Below are positions 63,977 through 64,000 of a stretch of 64,000 bases of DNA, piece after piece. Every line of letters begins with the position of its first letter. The first letter of the stretch is position 1. Location: NCBI GenBank assembly GCA_035553855.1, contig DATMJO010000123.1:1-64000 (forward strand). Direction: 5' to 3'. The notes beneath the pieces were generated by a model. The model was not told where the DNA came from, made no database searches, and saw only the letters and a list, made by a program, of their open reading frames with translations. The position numbers and the translations under genes were made by a program. This stretch comes from JBBDYQ01 sp035553855 (GTDB lineage: Bacteria; Actinomycetota; Thermoleophilia; Solirubrobacterales; Thermoleophilaceae).

Positions 63977-64000
63977 CTAGGCGAGGCCCTCGGCCTCGTA
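63977..64000 (-). CDS. Possible C-terminal end of a gene running out of the window
   Basis: On the minus strand the last bases read YEAEGLA and a TAG stop. Seven codons cannot be identified. The position, convergent behind a terminator, fits a gene end. Confidence 0.25.
   Translation of the reverse strand, partial: YEAEGLA

Overview
The window is very G+C-rich, gene-dense chromosomal DNA with many GTG/TTG starts, 1-8 base ATGA/GTGA overlaps between co-directional genes, and actinobacterial families: SARP-type regulator, class F sortase, ECF42 sigma factor with a DGPF/YCII partner, GpgS/GpgP, DUF4397, DUF3352, DUF1996 and an AbiEi-HTH/DUF559 protein. Several secreted RTX-type (GGxGxD-like) repeat proteins fit the class Thermoleophilia (Solirubrobacterales-like) best. 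The taxonomy is inferred from gene content, not from a marker gene. Many first genes have a TANNNT -10-like hexamer whose last base lies only 7-11 bases before the start codon and no Shine-Dalgarno sequence, so leaderless transcripts seem common.

Layout. 1-15.7 kb: housekeeping and metabolism. This covers the end of sucD, an anti-sigma-like membrane protein, a DUF4397 protein plus class F sortase, a PLP aminotransferase, a DtxR-type metal regulator, a decayed SDR gene coupled to an ATP-dependent DNA ligase and a glycerate kinase, glucosylglycerate synthesis (gpgS and its phosphatase), a DUF1998 helicase and a secreted M23 peptidase. 15.7-29.8 kb: a lipoprotein and glyoxalase, then surface-polysaccharide genes (Alg14/13-like transferase, rfbC, GT2, flippase, SGNH protein, GT4, nucleotide-sugar epimerase, FkbM methyltransferase) mixed with secreted proteins. 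29.8-33.5 kb: glnK-amt, tRNA-Phe and a foreign-looking ATPase/nuclease gene. 33.7-41.5 kb: the DHFR-like/YCII/ECF42 group, a zinc alcohol dehydrogenase, and an arsenic operon (arsR, aquaglyceroporin, arsC) preceded by an arsI relic. 41.5-59.5 kb: a second polysaccharide region with its own regulators (ECF sigma, LuxR-type, PAS-SARP), a phosphoglycosyl transferase, polymerase/ligase, Wzz, DegT aminotransferase and glycosyltransferases. 59.6-64 kb: a large RTX-repeat protein and a run of small secreted proteins with strong terminators.

Most unusual features: (1) a 166-bp hairpin element present twice, 43 kb apart, with terminal inverted repeats, CTAG at both ends and pairing-preserving differences between copies; (2) a dispersed CCTGGCAC palindrome family at gene borders; (3) a glnK-amt pair in which both proteins lack a canonical key residue (PII Tyr51 and the first pore histidine of Amt); (4) AGTCTAA boxes with 15-base spacing in front of the ATPase beside tRNA-Phe; (5) relics of arsI, an SDR and possibly an SRPBCC gene; (6) a nucleotidyltransferase-like protein without its catalytic signature behind a PAS-SARP regulator.

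No CRISPR array, rRNA, transposase, integrase or replication origin was seen. The only gene-free stretch over 300 bases (31654-31981) holds two hairpins and the AGTCTAA boxes. Shorter gaps at 33476-33732 and 62015-62177 hold nothing I can name; the gap at 49002-49251 holds only a 14-base palindrome.
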